DNA of 33,973 nt from contig CAYIYO010000018.1 of assembly GCA_964367715.1 (NCBI GenBank), forward strand, positions 1-33,973, written 5' to 3'. Source of the DNA: CAYIYO01 sp964367715. Lineage in GTDB: Bacteria > Chlamydiota > Chlamydiia > Chlamydiales > Criblamydiaceae. Position 1 is the stretch's first letter; the number at the start of each line of letters is the position of its first letter. This document shows, piece after piece, positions 8,053-16,852 of this stretch. The notes under the pieces were generated by a model that ran no database searches, was not told where the DNA came from, and worked only from the letters and a program-made list of their open reading frames with translations. The position numbers were made by a program, and so were the translations under genes.

Positions 8053-9030
8053 ATGGCACAACTGACAATTATCCAAGCCCTCAATCAAGCGCTCCATCAG
8101 GAATTCGCACGTGACAGCCGCCTAGTCACCTTCGGCGAAGACGCAGGCTACTTTGGAGGCGTCTTCCGCGTCACCACAGGACTACAACAAGAGTTCGGTG
8201 AAGCCCGCTGCTTCAACGCCCCTCTCAGTGAGCAAGGAATCGTGGGATTCGGCATCGGAATGGCACAATATGGCCTAAAACCAATCTGCGAAATCCAATT
8301 TGCCGACTACATCTTCCCCGCCTACGACCAAATCGTGAACGAGCTCGCTAAGATGCGCTACCGGACAGGCAATCAATACAGCTGCCCTCTTGTCATTCGC
8401 ACTCCCTACGGAGGAGGTATCCACGGCGGCCACTACCACTCCCAATCCCCCGAAGCACAATTTCTCCACACTCCCGGCATCAACGTCGTGATGATCTCTA
8501 GTCCCTACGACGCCAAGGGTCTGCTTATCTCCGCCATCCGCAGCAACGACCCTGTCATCGTCTTCGAACCAAAACGTATTTACCGCTCCATCAAAGAAGA
8601 GGTCCCTGAAGAAGACTACACCATTCCCCTAGGAAAAGCTCACCTCGCTCGCGAAGGAAAATCCATTACGCTCATCGGCTGGGGGGCGCAACATCACCAA
8701 AACATGCAAGCCGCCAAAGAGCTATACGACGAAAGTGGTATCGATGTGGAAGTCCTCAACTTGCGCTCTCTCAATCCCCTCGATCTCGATGCGATCATCT
8801 GTTCACTAAAGAAGACAGGCCGCTGCGTTATCGCCCACGAAGCCCCTCGCACACAAGGGTTTGGAGCGGAAATTGCCGCACTGATCATGGAAAAATGTTT
8901 CCTCCACCTCGAAGCCCCCGTCAAGCGCTGCTGCGGATGGGACACCCCTTTCCCCCATACGCTTGAAGAAGAATACTTGCCCGATGCACGAAGAGTCAAA
9001 CAAGCACTAATCGACACCCTAGACTTTTAA
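8053..9030 (+). CDS. bkdAB: Branched-chain 2-oxoacid dehydrogenase E1 component, beta subunit
   Basis: This 325-residue transketolase-like subunit is full length for the family. It reads very much like mitochondrial BCKDH E1beta: FGEDAGYFGGVFRVTTGL, PLSEQGIVGFGIGMA, EIQFADYIFPAYDQIVNE, HGGHYHSQSPEAQF and CCGWDTPFPH. It pairs with the E1alpha encoded immediately upstream with zero spacing, which suggests translational coupling. The C-terminal transketolase domain (about 200-320) includes RSLNPLDLDAI and HEAPRTQGFGAEIAA. Nothing is broken or missing. It is 12 bases upstream of the E2 gene, in one operon. Confidence 0.93.
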   Translation: MAQLTIIQALNQALHQEFARDSRLVTFGEDAGYFGGVFRVTTGLQQEFGEARCFNAPLSEQGIVGFGIGMAQYGLKPICEIQFADYIFPAYDQIVNELAKMRYRTGNQYSCPLVIRTPYGGGIHGGHYHSQSPEAQFLHTPGINVVMISSPYDAKGLLISAIRSNDPVIVFEPKRIYRSIKEEVPEEDYTIPLGKAHLAREGKSITLIGWGAQHHQNMQAAKELYDESGIDVEVLNLRSLNPLDLDAIICSLKKTGRCVIAHEAPRTQGFGAEIAALIMEKCFLHLEAPVKRCCGWDTPFPHTLEEEYLPDARRVKQALIDTLDF

Positions 9031-9042
9031 CGGAACTCCCCC

Positions 9043-10242
9043 ATGCCCCTTTTCACAGTCAACATGCCCGATATCGGAGAAGGCGTCGTCGAAGGCGAAG
9101 TCATCGAATGGCTCAAAAATAGAGGTGATACGATCACACAAGACGAGCCGATTCTCGTCCTCATGACAGACAAAGCCACAGTAGAGCTCCCCGCCCCTTA
9201 TCCCGGACGTCTCGCCAAGCAATACTACAAAGCCGGAGAGATCGCCACAAAAGGGCTTCCGCTCTACGACATCGAAGTCGCCACTGAAATCATTTTAACA
9301 CCCTCCCACTCCGCTGCAAAGACTTCCAATATTTGCACGCAAAAAGAGGCTCCACAAACTAATCAGGAATCAGAATCACCTTCAGGAAAATTCCTCGCAA
9401 CCCCTCCCACACGCCATCTAGCACGTACCATGGGGATTGATCTGAATACAGTAAAACCCACAGGAAAGGATGGGCGGATCACCATCCACGATCTCAAACA
9501 GCACTCGCGCGCTTCTGATGCTACCTTCTCCCCAATCACGACCTTTCCCGACGATGAGCTAATTCCTCTAATTGGAATAAAAAAGCGCATGGCAGACAAG
9601 ATGCACGAATCCATCCACCAAGCCGCCCATTTCTCTTATTTTGAAGAAGTCGACGCCACACGCCTAGTCCAAATCCGCCAAAACATAAAAAAAGAAGCAG
9701 AAAAAACCGGAATCAACCTGACTTACATGCCCTTTTTTATTCGCGCCCTCTCCCTCGCACTTAAAAATTATCCTCTTCTTAACAGTAGTCTCGATACGAA
9801 AACCTCCCAAATTCACGTACACCAGCCCCACAACATCGGCATCGGAATGAGCACGGAATACGGCCTGATCGTTCCCGTCCTAAAAGGAGTGGAAAAAATG
9901 TCCCTGGAAGAAATCATACGCTCCTACGAATCACTTAAAGAAAAAGCAAAGGCCCACCAACTCCTACCTCAAGACATGAAAGACTCCACGATCACGATCA
10001 GTAACTACGGCGCATTAGGCGGAGGCAAATGGGCAACACCCGTTTTAAACTACCCCGAAGTGGCAATTTTAGCAGTCGCTCGCATCCACAAACAACCGGC
10101 CATAAAAAATGAGACGATTGTCGCACGTGACACTCTCAACCTCTCATGGAGTTTTGACCATCGTCTCATTGATGGCGACCTCGCCGCCACATTCTCCCAT
10201 TTCTATGCAACTCTTTTGGAAAATCCAATGCGTTTAGTATAA
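9043..10242 (+). CDS. bkdB: Branched-chain 2-oxoacid dehydrogenase E2 (dihydrolipoyl acyltransferase)
   Basis: The 399-residue protein has the three parts of an E2. One lipoyl domain (1-80) has the lipoylated lysine K44 in MTDKATVE. A peripheral subunit-binding domain follows at about 117-153 (ATPPTRHLARTMGIDL then KDGRITIHDL). The acyltransferase domain (about 170-399) has its catalytic HxxxDG motif at H373-G378 (SFDHRLIDG). It accepts the acyl group from E1 and passes it to CoA, forming the core of the complex. The short lipoyl-to-core linkers are Ser/Thr/Pro-rich. No E3 (dihydrolipoamide dehydrogenase) gene is present in the window, so E3 must be supplied from elsewhere, as is common when one E3 serves several complexes. 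Confidence 0.92.
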   Translation: MPLFTVNMPDIGEGVVEGEVIEWLKNRGDTITQDEPILVLMTDKATVELPAPYPGRLAKQYYKAGEIATKGLPLYDIEVATEIILTPSHSAAKTSNICTQKEAPQTNQESESPSGKFLATPPTRHLARTMGIDLNTVKPTGKDGRITIHDLKQHSRASDATFSPITTFPDDELIPLIGIKKRMADKMHESIHQAAHFSYFEEVDATRLVQIRQNIKKEAEKTGINLTYMPFFIRALSLALKNYPLLNSSLDTKTSQIHVHQPHNIGIGMSTEYGLIVPVLKGVEKMSLEEIIRSYESLKEKAKAHQLLPQDMKDSTITISNYGALGGGKWATPVLNYPEVAILAVARIHKQPAIKNETIVARDTLNLSWSFDHRLIDGDLAATFSHFYATLLENPMRLV

Positions 10243-10267
10243 TTTCTATTTTAAAAAATTGACCTTT

Positions 10268-10612
10268 ATGTTAACTTTAAATTTATTTTTAACAAAAAAC
10301 ATAGAAATATCAATGCACCCGATCCCACCACTTGCGATTTTCCCTACCTCTCAAACCAATCAACGAGATGATAACGAATCATCCACGAACTTTGCCTGCG
10401 CCACTCCTTATACCTCCCCTCAAATTTCTCCTACAGAGACTTCTAAACATGCCTCAGAGACCAGTATTACTTTTGGTCATCGGCTTGCTCAACGCATAAA
10501 AGAAATAAAAACAAAAAGATGCCCAGAAATAAGTGAAAGCAGCCCGGAAGCGAAAAGAGCCGCAAAAATGACTGCCATCCAAAACGTTATATTTCCTTAT
10601 CCAACACTTTAA
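10268..10612 (+). CDS. Small unknown Ser/Thr/Pro-rich protein
   Basis: I do not recognise this protein. The frame can begin at TTG 10259, ATG 10268 (114 residues, chosen) or ATG 10313 (99 residues); none has a clear Shine-Dalgarno sequence. The middle is rich in Ser, Thr and Pro and looks disordered. The C-terminal third (HRLAQRIKEIKTKRCPE and onward) is basic and probably helical. It lies 25 bases after the E2 stop and could be the last gene of the operon, but it may also be a spurious frame. The composition would fit a small secreted protein, but no signal supports that. Confidence 0.4.
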   Translation: MLTLNLFLTKNIEISMHPIPPLAIFPTSQTNQRDDNESSTNFACATPYTSPQISPTETSKHASETSITFGHRLAQRIKEIKTKRCPEISESSPEAKRAAKMTAIQNVIFPYPTL

Positions 10613-10622
10613 TTTAAGGTAG

Positions 10623-10640
10623 CTGTTGCGAGCGCAACAG
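10623..10640. terminator. Short perfect hairpin between convergent genes
   Basis: CTGTTGCG and CGCAACAG flank a two-base centre (AG), forming a compact GC-rich stem just after the stop at 10612 and about 80 bases beyond the prpD stop. Neither strand has a clean T-run after it. A role as a bidirectional transcription end is inferred from its position between converging genes. Confidence 0.4.
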
Positions 10641-10720
10641 GTAAAACAGCGACCTTCTAATTTCTCCCCCCAACACAATCACTTACAGAAAGGAGTAAGT
10701 ATGAGAGCTCCACTCTTTGA

Positions 10721-12145
10721 TTAGCAAAATAGATCGATGAATGCTGAGACTGGCATCTCGTCCACTTTCATAGAATCATCTCTAAATAGCGAAACGACTT
10801 TGGCAACGCGTTCAGGTTCATAATACGTTAATAAATTCTCTTCGAGCTTTTGATAAAGAAGAGGAAGGCTTTCTTCTCTTCTTCGACGATGTCCCAAAGG
10901 ATATTCGACCTCCACCCGAGAAGAAGCCGTCCCATCTTTGAAATGAATTGTCACAGCATTCGCTATCGAGCGCTTGGCTGGATTAAGATAATCTTTACTG
11001 TACTTGGTACTCTCTTTCACCTGCATTAAGGCACGTAAATGATCGATGCGTGCATCTTCTGCAACAACATCTTCATAATGTTCCGCTGTCAAATTTCCAT
11101 GCAATAAAGCAATGGCTGTCATGTACTGCAAACAATGGTCCCGCGCAGCCGGATTGTGCAGAGGCCCCTTTTTATCGATAATACGCAGTGCCGATTCATG
11201 TGTTTCAATCGTAATCGAGGCGATATCATCAAATCGACTGTTCACCATGGGATACAGCTTGATCGCACATTCAACCGCTGTCTGCGCATGAAATTCTGCA
11301 GGGAAAGCGACCTTAAAAAGAATATTCTCCATCACGTACGATCCGAGGGTATCCGGAATCACAAACGGCTTTCCCTTAAATAGCACGTCGTACAACCCCC
11401 ATTTTTCTGCCGAAAGCGCAGAGGGATATCCCATTTCCCCCTGCATCGCCAAATAGGCTAAACTCACTCCACGACTTGCCGCATCTCCTGCCGCCCAGGA
11501 CTTTCGTGATCCTGCATTCGGGGCATGGCGATAGGTGCGCAAAGGACCTGTATCAATCCACGCATTCGAAAGCGCAATGGCCACATCATTTTTATCGCCC
11601 CCTAGAATCTCTGTCACAACAGCAGCTGTCGCTACCTTAACCAAAATCACATGGTCAAATCCCACCCTATTGAAGCTATTGTTCAATGCAATGGTCCCCT
11701 GGATCTCATACGCAGTGATCATTGCAGTTAACAGGTCTCGGACGGTAGGACCCGAAAGTCCCACCCCCTGATTCACACGGGATTGATAGTCCATCACCGC
11801 AAGCAGTCCACAGATATTGTCAGAAGGATGCCCCCATTCCGCGGCAAGCCAGGTATCATTAAAATCGAGCCACCGCACCATGGCTCCTATATTGAACGTC
11901 GCGCGAATTGGATCCAACACATAGGACGTTCCGATGACACGACTGCCATAAGGAACGACTGTTCCAGGGACCACCGGGCCCAACAATTTTGTACACTCAG
12001 AAAAACGCAAGGAGAGAATGGCGCATCCTAAGGCATCTCCAAGAGTAAGACGTGCGGTGGTATACGCCTCTTCACTGTGTTTACTATGGTTAACAACATA
12101 GTCCGCAATCTTCTCAATCACGTCGTCAAAAGGTATGTCGGTCAT
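10721..12145 (-). CDS. prpD: 2-methylcitrate dehydratase PrpD
   Basis: The product is 474 residues, close to E. coli PrpD (483), and resembles it along its whole length: ATFNIGAMVRWLDFNDTW, AAEWGHPSDNICG, SFNRVGFDHVILVKVA, TYRHAPNAGSRKSWAAGDA, AFPAEFHAQTAVE and IIDKKGPLHNPAARDHCLQY. It dehydrates 2-methylcitrate to 2-methyl-cis-aconitate. I chose ATG 12145 over GTG 12172 because GGAGG precedes it at normal spacing and ATGA overlaps the prpC stop by four bases, the usual sign of translational coupling; the extra nine residues from the GTG are not conserved. Rehydration to methylisocitrate would need an aconitase not encoded here. Confidence 0.95.
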   Translation of the reverse strand: MTDIPFDDVIEKIADYVVNHSKHSEEAYTTARLTLGDALGCAILSLRFSECTKLLGPVVPGTVVPYGSRVIGTSYVLDPIRATFNIGAMVRWLDFNDTWLAAEWGHPSDNICGLLAVMDYQSRVNQGVGLSGPTVRDLLTAMITAYEIQGTIALNNSFNRVGFDHVILVKVATAAVVTEILGGDKNDVAIALSNAWIDTGPLRTYRHAPNAGSRKSWAAGDAASRGVSLAYLAMQGEMGYPSALSAEKWGLYDVLFKGKPFVIPDTLGSYVMENILFKVAFPAEFHAQTAVECAIKLYPMVNSRFDDIASITIETHESALRIIDKKGPLHNPAARDHCLQYMTAIALLHGNLTAEHYEDVVAEDARIDHLRALMQVKESTKYSKDYLNPAKRSIANAVTIHFKDGTASSRVEVEYPLGHRRRREESLPLLYQKLEENLLTYYEPERVAKVVSLFRDDSMKVDEMPVSAFIDLFC

Positions 12146-13278
12146 CCCTGCCTCCGTTCGATCGGTACCCACACTGTAGCCTCAGGTCCGATATAATGGC
12201 TGCCAGGTCGAATCAACTTATTATTGGCCCGCTGCTCTAATAGATGTGCCGACCATCCACTAATCCGCGACATCACAAAAAGCGGAGTGAACATAGATGT
12301 AGGGAATCCACAAAAACGGTAAGCAATCGCACTATAGAAATCGAGATTTGGGAATAACCGTTTCTCGCGCCACATGACCTCTTCTATCCTTTCGGCAACT
12401 TTAAAAAGTTGTGGATTCCCTGCTTCGATTGCTAGTTTTTTCGCCCATTCTTTGATGATGGCATTGCGCGGATCCAAAGTAGTATACACGCGATGGCCGA
12501 ATCCCATGATCAGCTGCTTCGAAGCAAGCATCTCCATCACCCCTTTTTCTGCCTGCTCGGGAGTGTCGTATTTCTCTATTAAGGCCATCGCCGCCTCATT
12601 CGCCCCTCCATGAAGAGGTCCACGCAACGCCCCAATTCCTCCACAAATGCAAGAATAGAAATCGGATAACGTACTCGCAATCGTTCTTACTGTAAAAGTG
12701 GACGCATTGAATTCGTGCTCGGCATACAAAATTAAGGACACATCAAAGCAGCGGCGGCGCGTCTCATTGGGAGGATGCCCCTGCAGCAAATGAAGAATAT
12801 GCCCCGCAACTGTCTCATCTTCCGTTTGCAAATTCAGCCGCTTTCCCGTCTCACGAAGGCGCTGCCAATACAATAAAATGGATCCAAATGACGCAATTAA
12901 ACGGTCGGCCACATCAAACGTATTGCCTCTAGGATTCTCCGGCTCAAAATGTCCCAATGCAGAACACGCGGTACGCAGGACATCCATCATATTGGCATGG
13001 CGTGGAATCTGCTCGAGGATGGCTTTTAAATTTACAGGAATATCTCGCAGAGAGCGTAGCTTCGCTTTGTATTGTTTGAGTTCCTCCTGGGTCGGAAGCT
13101 CTCCTCTCAACAGCAACCACGCAACCTCTTCAAAACTACTATGGGCCGCCAAATCTTGAATGGAATATCCTCGATAAAGCAAGCTCTCCTCAGACGCCCC
13201 ACATAGACAAATCGCGGAATCCCCCGCAACAATTCCGGCCAACCCACCCACTTTCTTTTTTTCTATTGAATCTACCAT
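12142..13278 (-). CDS. prpC: 2-methylcitrate synthase PrpC
   Basis: This 378-residue citrate-synthase-family enzyme condenses propionyl-CoA with oxaloacetate. The catalytic triad is visible: H223 in GPLHGGANEA, H262 in MGFGHRVYTTLDPR and D313 in NLDFYSA. The short bacterial length, the N-terminal GLAGIVAGDSAI and the position between prpB and prpD identify methylcitrate synthase rather than housekeeping citrate synthase, although some activity with acetyl-CoA is usual in the family. It starts two bases after the prpB stop and overlaps prpD by four bases. A chance GTATACAC lies inside the gene at 12482-12489. Confidence 0.93.
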   Translation of the reverse strand: MVDSIEKKKVGGLAGIVAGDSAICLCGASEESLLYRGYSIQDLAAHSSFEEVAWLLLRGELPTQEELKQYKAKLRSLRDIPVNLKAILEQIPRHANMMDVLRTACSALGHFEPENPRGNTFDVADRLIASFGSILLYWQRLRETGKRLNLQTEDETVAGHILHLLQGHPPNETRRRCFDVSLILYAEHEFNASTFTVRTIASTLSDFYSCICGGIGALRGPLHGGANEAAMALIEKYDTPEQAEKGVMEMLASKQLIMGFGHRVYTTLDPRNAIIKEWAKKLAIEAGNPQLFKVAERIEEVMWREKRLFPNLDFYSAIAYRFCGFPTSMFTPLFVMSRISGWSAHLLEQRANNKLIRPGSHYIGPEATVWVPIERRQG

Positions 13279-13280
13279 TA

Positions 13281-14114
13281 CTACGCCTCATATTCTAAAA
13301 CATCGTATAACTGCTGACGGGTCTGCATATCCTTTACTATCCCTTCCTGCGTTCCCTTCTCGCGAATTTCTCTCAACGCATTCTCTGCCGCTTTATTCAT
13401 CGTCCGCACCACAGACAACGGATACAGGACCATCTCTACCCCATGTTCTGCCAGCTGATTAGTCGTAAACATAGGGGTCTTCCCAAACTCAGTAATATTC
13501 GCTAAAATAGGCACGTGTGCCGCCGCCTTGATCGTAGAATACTGCGCAAGCTCAGTCACTGCCTCAACAAAAATCATCTCCGCCCCCGCCGCACAATATG
13601 CAACCACTCGCTCCAATGTCGCCTCCATTCCCTCGACTGCCAACGCATCCGTCCGCGCCATCACAACAAAAAAAGGATCTTTCTTCGCCCCAACAGCCGC
13701 TTTTATTCGTTCACACATCTCTTCAACAGAAACAAGTCGTTTACCATCCAAATGCCCACAGCGCTTATCTTCGACCTGATCCTCGATCTGCACAGCCGCC
13801 ACGCCTACTGCTTCTAGCTGTCTGACTGTCTCCCCGGCATCACCCCATCCAGTATCAATATCAACAAGCACAGGAAGGTTAATAGCTGCCGTGACACGTC
13901 GGCTCTCCTCACATACATCCTTTAAAGTCGTAATTCCGCTGTCAGGCAGCCCAAATGCATAATTCGCTATTCCCGCCCCTGACAAATAAAGAGCCTTGTA
14001 ACCCGCACGCGCCGCCATCATCGCCACATACGCATTGGACACTCCAATGATTTGCAAAGGTCTTTCCTCTTTCAACGCCTCACGAAATTTCCATCCCGAA
14101 CTATTAAATGCCAT
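13281..14114 (-). CDS. prpB: 2-methylisocitrate lyase PrpB
   Basis: The 277-residue protein belongs to the isocitrate lyase/PEP mutase superfamily. It has the catalytic loop KRCGH at 117-121 and the metal-binding VDIDTGWGD (84-92). It cleaves 2-methylisocitrate to pyruvate and succinate, the last step of the methylcitrate cycle. The start is ATG 14114, preceded by AGAGG at suitable spacing. It is the first gene of the prpBCD operon and is divergent from the 3-hydroxyacyl-CoA dehydrogenase gene with only 63 bases between starts, so both promoters must sit in that short region. Confidence 0.94.
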   Translation of the reverse strand: MAFNSSGWKFREALKEERPLQIIGVSNAYVAMMAARAGYKALYLSGAGIANYAFGLPDSGITTLKDVCEESRRVTAAINLPVLVDIDTGWGDAGETVRQLEAVGVAAVQIEDQVEDKRCGHLDGKRLVSVEEMCERIKAAVGAKKDPFFVVMARTDALAVEGMEATLERVVAYCAAGAEMIFVEAVTELAQYSTIKAAAHVPILANITEFGKTPMFTTNQLAEHGVEMVLYPLSVVRTMNKAAENALREIREKGTQEGIVKDMQTRQQLYDVLEYEA

Positions 14115-14177
14115 GGCTACCTCTTATACATTATCCGCAGTCTCCCAAAATTTCTCTTTGACATCAACGCTGTTTTT
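14115..14177. promoter_or_regulatory. Divergent promoter region prpBCD / acyl-CoA dehydrogenase operon
   Basis: This 63-base gap separates two divergent operons. On the plus strand a perfect TTGACA lies at 14158-14163, but 17 bases on there is only a weak AAAAAT, so a plus-strand start there would give a very short leader or favour ATG 14193. On the minus strand TATAAG/GATAAT elements precede prpB. No regulator gene is adjacent. Confidence 0.35.
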
Positions 14178-15524
14178 ATGAAAAATCAAATAATGACTAT
14201 TACTAATCCACCATTACAACACGTCGCACTCCTAGGGGCCGGAGGAAAGATGGGCCGCGGCATTGCCCTCCTTCTCCTACAAGAATATGCCCTCTGCGCA
14301 GCAGAAAAAAAGCAATCCTTTCAGCTTTCACTCATCGACACCAATAACGAACTTCTCCGCTCCCTACCCTCTTACCTCCGCACTCACCTAAAAAAATATA
14401 CTGAACGGATGATCGAACCTCTACGTACTTTCTACGCAGAGGTCCCCTCCCTCGTCAGCAATAAAGAGATCATCGATACCTTCCTCACCCAGGCACTAGA
14501 CAGTGTGCGCTACAGCACCTCAATAGAAGAAGCACGCGATGCCTCACTAATCTTCGAAGCGATCATCGAAAATGTCGCCATCAAAAGCGACGTCCTAAAA
14601 AAAGTTGCAAAAGTAGCAGCCCCTACCGCCTTCTTCTTTACCAATACTTCATCGATTCCAATCGACCACTTAGAAGAAAAAAGCGAACTAGAAGGTCGTC
14701 TCATCGGATTCCACTTCTACAATCCTCCTTCGATCCAACAACTCATCGAAATTATTCCTTCCCTAAAAACCTCTCCGGAACTTCTGAACCTTGCCACCAC
14801 ACTCGCTGGCCGCCTAAAAAAAACCGCCATCTTTTCCGCTCCCATCGCAGGCTTTATCGGCAACGGCCACTTCATCAGAGAACTCCACTACGCCTGCACA
14901 CTTGCAACAGAATTAGCAGAAGAGCGTCCTCTCTACGAAGCGCTCTACATCGTCAATACTGTCACACAAGATTTGCTCGTCCGCCCAATGGGAATCTTCC
15001 AACTGGCCGACTATGTTGGTCTCGATGTCTGTGATTCCATCGCCTCGATCATGGATCCCGCTCTAACGTCACCTCTCATCACCAAAATGCTCGACCAAGG
15101 AATGCGAGGCGGCCAACACCCCGACGGCTCCCAACGCCCCGGCTTCTTCACCTACAACGGTCACACGCCCACTGGCATTTATGACGAAACCACAAAGGAA
15201 ACGTGGGCCTACAACGAGGGAGATTGGAGCACCCACTGCCGCACTACCATCGGCCCCATCCCCGCCGACACCCCCACCTGGAAAAGCCTTCAGAAATCAA
15301 AAGTTCCTCTAGAAATTCTTCTCCCCTATTTCTCCGAACTCTTTATAAGCAACACTAAAGGCGCTCAGCTCTCAAAAAACTTTATCGCACACTCACAATC
15401 CATTGCGCACTCTCTCGTCAAACAAAAGGTCGCAAAAAACCTCGATGACATCACCACGGTATTAAAGCTCGGATTCTATCATCTCTACGGTCCGACAGAA
15501 ATCAACATGGGGAGTTCCTCATAA
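14178..15524 (+). CDS. 3-hydroxyacyl-CoA dehydrogenase (monofunctional)
   Basis: From ATG 14178 the product is 448 residues; an upstream ATG at 14052 would overlap prpB and add unrelated residues, and ATG 14193 is also possible. The NAD-binding loop near the N-terminus is GAGGKMGRG (20-28), one residue longer than the usual GxGxMGxG. Later motifs include NTSS, GFHFYNPP with catalytic H179, and E191 in LIEII, 12 residues on as in known enzymes. GFIGNGHFIREL then begins the C-terminal dimerisation/substrate domain, which extends to about 300, after which the sequence is unfamiliar. No enoyl-CoA hydratase domain is present. It oxidises a 3-hydroxyacyl-CoA to 3-ketoacyl-CoA for the thiolase encoded by the next gene, which it overlaps by one base. 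Confidence 0.87.
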   Translation: MKNQIMTITNPPLQHVALLGAGGKMGRGIALLLLQEYALCAAEKKQSFQLSLIDTNNELLRSLPSYLRTHLKKYTERMIEPLRTFYAEVPSLVSNKEIIDTFLTQALDSVRYSTSIEEARDASLIFEAIIENVAIKSDVLKKVAKVAAPTAFFFTNTSSIPIDHLEEKSELEGRLIGFHFYNPPSIQQLIEIIPSLKTSPELLNLATTLAGRLKKTAIFSAPIAGFIGNGHFIRELHYACTLATELAEERPLYEALYIVNTVTQDLLVRPMGIFQLADYVGLDVCDSIASIMDPALTSPLITKMLDQGMRGGQHPDGSQRPGFFTYNGHTPTGIYDETTKETWAYNEGDWSTHCRTTIGPIPADTPTWKSLQKSKVPLEILLPYFSELFISNTKGAQLSKNFIAHSQSIAHSLVKQKVAKNLDDITTVLKLGFYHLYGPTEINMGSSS

Positions 15525-16759
15525 TGTCCTCTCTAAGAAAAAAAATATTCGCTACCGCAGGATACACCACGGTCTTCATGGGCGCAGGACGAAAAGAATT
15601 CAACCCTCAACAACCCATGCGGCAATTTGAAGACTACATAACAGAAACAGCCCAAGGAACCTGCGCACAAATTCCACTCCCTACCTTCGATGAAGGAATC
15701 ATCGGCAGCTTTATGGCCGCCCGTTTTATCCAGCAAGGAAACCTTCCAGGATTCCTTCCTTTCATGCTCCCCGCCCTTACCGACAAACCGTGCACTGCTG
15801 TCGAAGGCGCCTGCGGCACGGGCGGCCGCGCCATCGCAATGGGGATCAGAAGCATCCTATCCGAACTCTCCCAATCGACCTTTGTCGCCGGCTTCGAAAT
15901 CCAAAATACTGTAAAATCGGTCTACGGCGCAGACATCCTCGCCGGCGCCGCCTATTACAATGGCGAACGTAAAAACGGCCACGCCCACTTCTTCCCCGGC
16001 ATCTTCTCCGACCGCGCCGGCAGATACTACGAAAAATACGGCTACGCCCTCACAAGAGAAGCAATGGCAACCTGGTACAAAAATGCGATCGAAAACGCTA
16101 GAAAAAATCCAAAAGCACAAGAATACCAAAACACAAATCCCTCTCTTTTCGAAACAGGAATGCTTCCACCCGACCCAAAAAAATTCGTTCCCCACCTCAA
16201 TCACACAGACTGCTCGAAAATCTCCGACGGCGCCGCCTCCTTACTCATCACCTCGGAAGAAGGTCTTCAGCGCTCCGGGATTCCCCTCAGTCAAGCGATC
16301 GAAATCATCGGAATAGGAGAAGCTGTCGCCGACATCACCAAGAAACCCATCGACCCCACATTTCTCTCCACCACCTCCGCAGCAGTAAAAAAAGCACTGG
16401 CAATGGCAAAGATCTCTCTCAACGACATTGCCATCCTAGAAATTCACGACTGTTTTACAATCACCGCCCTCCTAGCCCTAGAAGCAATCGGTCTTGCCCC
16501 TACCGGTCAAGCACCTGCGTTTATTTTAGAAGGCAACACACATCTCAAAGGGAAACTTCCAACGAATCTCTCGGGAGGCCTAGGGGGATTCGGACATCCC
16601 ACAGGAGCAACAGGGGTGCGGCAACTGGTCGATCTACATCAACAACTGACGGGCACAGCGCCGAATCAAGCAAAGCTACACTCGCCCTACGGAATGATGA
16701 TTAGTATGGGAGGCAACGACCGCACGGTCACTTGTCTAATTGTAAAAAAGGGGTCCTGA
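15524..16759 (+). CDS. Thiolase / acetyl-CoA acyltransferase (SCP-x-like)
   Basis: The 411-residue protein has thiolase motifs: the nucleophilic cysteine C97 in EGACGTGGRAIAMG, TDCSKISDGAASLLI, EIHDCFT (H308-C310) and GGFGHPTGATG with H358. The HDCF form and the altered C-terminal MGGNDRTVTCLIV place it nearer SCP-x-type thiolases than FadA. It should cleave a 3-ketoacyl-CoA to acetyl-CoA and a shortened acyl-CoA, or run in reverse. Its ATG shares one base with the preceding stop (TAATG) and GGGGAG lies upstream as a ribosome binding site. Cleavage of 2-methylacetoacetyl-CoA to acetyl- and propionyl-CoA would link it to the prp genes, but that substrate is inferred. Confidence 0.88.
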   Translation: MSSLRKKIFATAGYTTVFMGAGRKEFNPQQPMRQFEDYITETAQGTCAQIPLPTFDEGIIGSFMAARFIQQGNLPGFLPFMLPALTDKPCTAVEGACGTGGRAIAMGIRSILSELSQSTFVAGFEIQNTVKSVYGADILAGAAYYNGERKNGHAHFFPGIFSDRAGRYYEKYGYALTREAMATWYKNAIENARKNPKAQEYQNTNPSLFETGMLPPDPKKFVPHLNHTDCSKISDGAASLLITSEEGLQRSGIPLSQAIEIIGIGEAVADITKKPIDPTFLSTTSAAVKKALAMAKISLNDIAILEIHDCFTITALLALEAIGLAPTGQAPAFILEGNTHLKGKLPTNLSGGLGGFGHPTGATGVRQLVDLHQQLTGTAPNQAKLHSPYGMMISMGGNDRTVTCLIVKKGS

Positions 16760-16774
16760 TAAGAAAAAAATGCC

Positions 16775-16815
16775 GGTTCTATACCAAAGAATGGAGGAAA
16801 CTTTGATACAGAACC
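16775..16815 (+). terminator. Hairpin after the thiolase gene
   Basis: Arms 16775-16789 and 16801-16815 pair over 15 bases with two mismatches; the loop is 11 bases. It starts 15 bases after the thiolase stop. There is no T-run after the stem, so it may act as a processing or termination signal, or be part of the repeat-rich region that follows. Confidence 0.4.
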
Positions 16816-16852
16816 AGCGGTGGGGAACTCATAAACTCTTTTACCAAACATG

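Noticed and set aside
10701..10724. Seven-codon frame after a perfect AAAGGAG
   Set aside because: The ribosome binding site is good, but the peptide MRAPLFD is too short to judge and overlaps the prpD end antisense.
12143..12172. GTG 12172 as the prpD start
   Set aside because: ATG 12145 has GGAGG at correct spacing and an ATGA overlap with prpC; the extra residues do not match PrpD.
12482..12489. GTATACAC in prpC as a further operator
   Set aside because: It lies within conserved coding sequence (GHRVYTT) and one chance occurrence is expected in the window.
14052..14177. ATG 14052 as the start of the 3-hydroxyacyl-CoA dehydrogenase
   Set aside because: It lies inside divergent prpB and adds residues unlike the family; ATG 14178 is just ahead of the Rossmann fold.
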